From JBHPGW01 sp042569785 (GTDB taxonomy: Bacteria; Planctomycetota; Phycisphaerae; Sedimentisphaerales; Anaerobacaceae), in NCBI GenBank assembly GCA_042569785.1, contig JBHPGW010000088.1, positions 1 to 9,185 on the forward strand: a stretch of DNA of 9,185 bases. Reading direction: 5' to 3'. A program made the position numbers and the translations under genes. The notes under the pieces are model-generated. The model made no database searches and was not told where the DNA came from. It was given only the letters and a program-made list of their open reading frames with translations. The stretch's first letter is position 1; each line of letters begins with the position of its first letter. This document shows, piece by piece, positions 6,806-9,185 of this stretch.

Positions 6806-6813
6806 TGGAAGTG

Positions 6814-9185
6814 ATGAACGTATCTTTATTAAAATCAGCAAAAGTAAACTCGATAGTTATTTTGCTAAGTTTATGCATCACGGCAGTATTCCTGCTGCCT
6901 ATCAATGCGCAGGCATCTGGGCTGGTAGACCAGGACTATCTCGACAGCATTGTCGACACAAATCCCAATCCAGTACCGCATGGGGCAACTCCGGAGGATG
7001 AAGCGTACGTTCAGGACCTGCAGGAACAGGCGGCTATACGGCAGCCTACGGGGATGGAGATGGCGATTTTGGCAGCTCCGACAGGTGCTGTCTGGACGCC
7101 GGGTGAGTACGAACCATGCTTAGGATCGTTGGTCGCTTGGGAGCCGGGGTCCTATCTTCCCCTGCTTACGGAATTCGTAGTCGGGCTGACAACAGACCCG
7201 AATGGTTCTATCGCATATGTGATAGTAAGGGATGCAAGCCAGCAAGCAACTGCCACTACGACGCTTTCAGGCGCCGGTGCCAATATGAGCCGTGTTGAGT
7301 TTATTTATTATGATTTGACTACCGTATGGATTCGTGACTACGGCCCACGTTATAATTATGTTGATAATATACCCTCAATCATTGACCACATATACAACCG
7401 TAACCGTCCGGCAGATGACGGCTTACCGGATTGGATCGATGATCAACCTGTACCGTACGAGCATGATGAGCTGGTACACAAGATGGACCTAATACATGGT
7501 GGTGGAAACTACCACGTCTTTTCCAACGGTGATGCGTTCATGAGTACGCTTATCGTAGAGGAAAACCCAAGTAAAACCACGCCTGAGATTACGGCTGAGG
7601 TAGAGAGCTATTGCAATGTTAATTTGACAATTTATCAGCGTTTGCTCTCTAACGTTGACGCTACAGGCCATATTGATATGTGGTTTATGCCTGTTTCAGA
7701 CGATACGGTTATCATAGGGGAGTTCGATTCGTCGCACTCCAACTCACAAACTGTAACAGAGACCGCGGTAACGGATATGGAAAACAGGGGTTATACCGTA
7801 TACCGCGTGCCGAGTTACAACAGTAATGGTGAAAGCTCAAGCGGCGGTACACATTATACCTATACGAACGCCGCTGTTGTAAATAAAAGGGTATATGTGC
7901 CGGAATACGGCCATGCTACTGACGATGCCACCGCGCTGGATGTTTATAAACAAGCTTACCAAGTAGCTCCGTACGGCAGTTCCGACTATGAAATCGTTCA
8001 GGTTGACTGTGCAGCTATTATCCCTTCAGCCGGTGCTATCCACTGCGTGATGAAGCATATCTATGCTCCCATAAATACGGCTCCGGTATTTCTCTCTACA
8101 CCTGAAACAACCACAGGTGTTGGATCACTATATAGCTATGATGTGGATGCCTACGCTTTCCCAACAGCAACCACTTATACACTGGAAACATATCCTTCAG
8201 GCATGACCATTAATTCTTCTACAGGATTAATTGAATGGACACCGGGTTCAACCGGTGATTTTAGTGTGGTTGTTAGAGCCACCAATAGCGAAGGTTATGA
8301 CGAACAAAACTATACTCTATCTGTTGGGGTAATAACTGTTTTGCTCGATGATGATTTTGAGACTGATTTTGGAAACTGGAGCAATGTTACAGGTGATCAG
8401 GCCGACTGGGTGCGAAACCAGGGGTCTACTCCCTCCAGCAGCACCGGCCCGGACCATGATAACACTGTTGGTGGCGGTTATTATCTATTCATGGAATCTT
8501 CTGACCCTCTCAGTACCGGGGACGAAATCTATTTAGAGAGTCCGGACATTGATGCGGCCGCATACAATATAAATCTGCAATTTTATTACCATATGTACGG
8601 CTCGGCTATGGGCAGTCTCAATGTCGATATTTATGATGGCACATGGAACAATAGTGTTTGGAGTATATCAGGCCAGCAACATTCTTCTTCAGCAGATGCT
8701 TATACACTCGCTACAGTTGACCTTAGTTCTTACACCGGGACAATTAAAATAAGGTTCAGAGGTGTTGACAGTACCAGCTATACAAGTGATATGGCTATTG
8801 ATGATATTACGGTTATCGGAACACAAGCTGGTGCGCCTGACACCAACGTGCCGGAACCGAATATAATGACATGGAATATTTTGCCGTACGCAACAGGAAC
8901 TACTTCTATCTCAATGACAGCTACAACGGCTACCGACGATACTACGCCTGTGTACTACTACTTTGAATGTACAACGAATGGCGACGCTAATAGTACATGG
9001 CAATTAAGCGAAACATATGAAGCTACTGGCCTCGACCCCAGCACCGAATATACGTTTAGGGTTAAGGCTCGCGACAGTTCTCCTGCACAAAACGAAACAG
9101 CTTGGTCCACTGCTGAATCAGCAACAACCAATGCGCCTGACACGGATCCGCCGACGCCTAATCCTGCGACTTTCGATTCGGCTCC
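6814..9185 (+). CDS. Secreted Porphyromonas-type arginine deiminase (PAD/agmatine deiminase fold) with MAM and FN3-like modules, 3' end outside window
   Basis: The frame stays open for 790 codons and leaves the window. Residues 1-34 are a signal peptide ending AQA, so the enzyme is exported. Residues about 85-422 form the bacterial peptidylarginine deiminase fold: WTPGEYEP (94-101), VWIRDYGPR (171-179), HGGGN (228-232), GHIDMW (285-290), THYTYTNAA (346-354) and GAIHCVMK. The catalytic set known from P. gingivalis PPAD (Asp, His, Asp, Asn, Cys) matches D175, H286, D288, N352 and C411. The reaction would convert protein or peptide arginine, or agmatine, to citrulline-type products plus ammonia; export favours an extracellular arginyl substrate. 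Then come an Ig/cadherin-like module (about 424-508), a MAM-like module (about 512-669, opening DDDFETDFGNW and closing AIDDITVIG), and FN3-like repeats from 674. Such modules bind glycans or proteins and would anchor or target the enzyme. Any sorting signal would lie downstream. Substrate is uncertain. Confidence 0.9.
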   Translation, partial: MNVSLLKSAKVNSIVILLSLCITAVFLLPINAQASGLVDQDYLDSIVDTNPNPVPHGATPEDEAYVQDLQEQAAIRQPTGMEMAILAAPTGAVWTPGEYEPCLGSLVAWEPGSYLPLLTEFVVGLTTDPNGSIAYVIVRDASQQATATTTLSGAGANMSRVEFIYYDLTTVWIRDYGPRYNYVDNIPSIIDHIYNRNRPADDGLPDWIDDQPVPYEHDELVHKMDLIHGGGNYHVFSNGDAFMSTLIVEENPSKTTPEITAEVESYCNVNLTIYQRLLSNVDATGHIDMWFMPVSDDTVIIGEFDSSHSNSQTVTETAVTDMENRGYTVYRVPSYNSNGESSSGGTHYTYTNAAVVNKRVYVPEYGHATDDATALDVYKQAYQVAPYGSSDYEIVQVDCAAIIPSAGAIHCVMKHIYAPINTAPVFLSTPETTTGVGSLYSYDVDAYAFPTATTYTLETYPSGMTINSSTGLIEWTPGSTGDFSVVVRATNSEGYDEQNYTLSVGVITVLLDDDFETDFGNWSNVTGDQADWVRNQGSTPSSSTGPDHDNTVGGGYYLFMESSDPLSTGDEIYLESPDIDAAAYNINLQFYYHMYGSAMGSLNVDIYDGTWNNSVWSISGQQHSSSADAYTLATVDLSSYTGTIKIRFRGVDSTSYTSDMAIDDITVIGTQAGAPDTNVPEPNIMTWNILPYATGTTSISMTATTATDDTTPVYYYFECTTNGDANSTWQLSETYEATGLDPSTEYTFRVKARDSSPAQNETAWSTAESATTNAPDTDPPTPNPATFDSA
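8833..9185 (+). repeat. FN3-like tandem modules with 300-nt period (second copy cut by window end)
   Basis: GCGCCTGACAC recurs at 8833 and 9133, exactly 300 nt apart and in frame. It encodes APDTNVPEPN (from residue 674) and APDTDPPTPN (from 774). The intervening residues (ATGTTSISMTATTA, YYYFECTT, YEATGLDPSTEYTFRVKARD, WSTAESATT) are a fibronectin III-like beta sandwich. Only about 17 residues of the second copy are inside the window, so the number of copies is unknown. Confidence 0.7.

Larger units (their letters stand above)
6328..6813 (+). other. 486-nt non-coding region, probable long 5' leader of the deiminase gene
   Basis: No convincing coding sequence is present on either strand. The first 100 nt after the membrane protein stop hold only a weak hairpin (TTGAA/TTCAA, 6370-6383) without a T-run, so its terminator is not identified. 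From 6429 there is a strong promoter match, a start-site inverted repeat, a Shine-Dalgarno-like AGGAG at 6487-6491 before a 4-codon ATG ORF (6501-6515), and a C8 tract (6531-6538). Further dyads lie at 6547-6559 and 6692-6719, and the deiminase RBS follows at 6800. If the promoter drives the deiminase gene, the leader is about 350 nt, long enough to hold a regulatory RNA. I do not recognise a known riboswitch class. Confidence 0.55.

Noticed and set aside
6328..6813. tRNA, CRISPR or insertion-sequence remnant in the large gap
   Set aside because: No cloverleaf, no regularly spaced repeats, and no terminal inverted repeats with target duplication could be found by eye.
6661..6813. Cyclic-di-GMP (GEMM) or other known riboswitch in the leader
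   Set aside because: Although a stem-loop is present, the conserved GEMM core bases are absent and no other class I know matches.
6798..7001. 67-residue ORF beginning at TTG 6798
   Set aside because: It overlaps the deiminase signal peptide region in another frame, has no family features, and the +1 frame from 6814 clearly encodes the conserved protein.

Overview
The window reads as a piece of a free-living Gram-negative-type bacterial chromosome. The best guess is a planctomycete of the Phycisphaerae / Sedimentisphaerales kind. This rests on three things: large secreted Asp-box (sialidase-like) proteins in tandem, a very large secreted protein ending in MAM and FN3-like modules joined by Asp/Thr/Pro-rich linkers, and moderate GC. 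The assignment is inference from gene style; there is no rRNA or other taxonomic marker here.

Region 1 (1-3480, + strand) holds two tandem paralogues of a secreted sialidase-like beta-propeller protein. Only the 3' part of the first is in the window. The second is complete (830 aa, signal peptide, four clear Asp boxes). In both, a LamG/concanavalin-A-like module seems to be inserted between the main body of the propeller and its last blade. They are 25 nt apart with a strong ribosome binding site and are probably co-transcribed as part of a polysaccharide or glycan degradation cluster that continues upstream.

Region 2 (3482-5462, - strand) is a two-gene housekeeping operon, ribF then nrnA, coupled by an ATGA overlap. 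RibF makes FMN and FAD. The DHH/DHHA1 protein degrades nanoRNA/pAp-type substrates. This operon converges on the sialidase-like gene with only 3 nt between stop codons.

Region 3 (5463-6327, + strand) has a divergent intergenic region and a 242-aa polytopic membrane protein of unknown function. It has a His-rich loop and a His-rich tail that suggest a divalent metal.

Region 4 (6328-6813) is a 486-nt non-coding stretch. It contains a near-consensus sigma70-type promoter (TTGACA-18-TAAAAT), an inverted repeat at the expected transcription start, a C8 tract, and further small dyads. It looks like a long 5' leader for the gene that follows.

Region 5 (6814 to the window end, + strand) is the start of a large secreted protein. 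It has a signal peptide, a complete Porphyromonas-type peptidylarginine deiminase / agmatine deiminase-like catalytic domain with all expected catalytic residues, an Ig/cadherin-like module, a MAM-like module, and then FN3-like repeats with an exact 100-residue (300-nt) period that run off the window. This exported multidomain deiminase and its leader are the most interesting part of the window.
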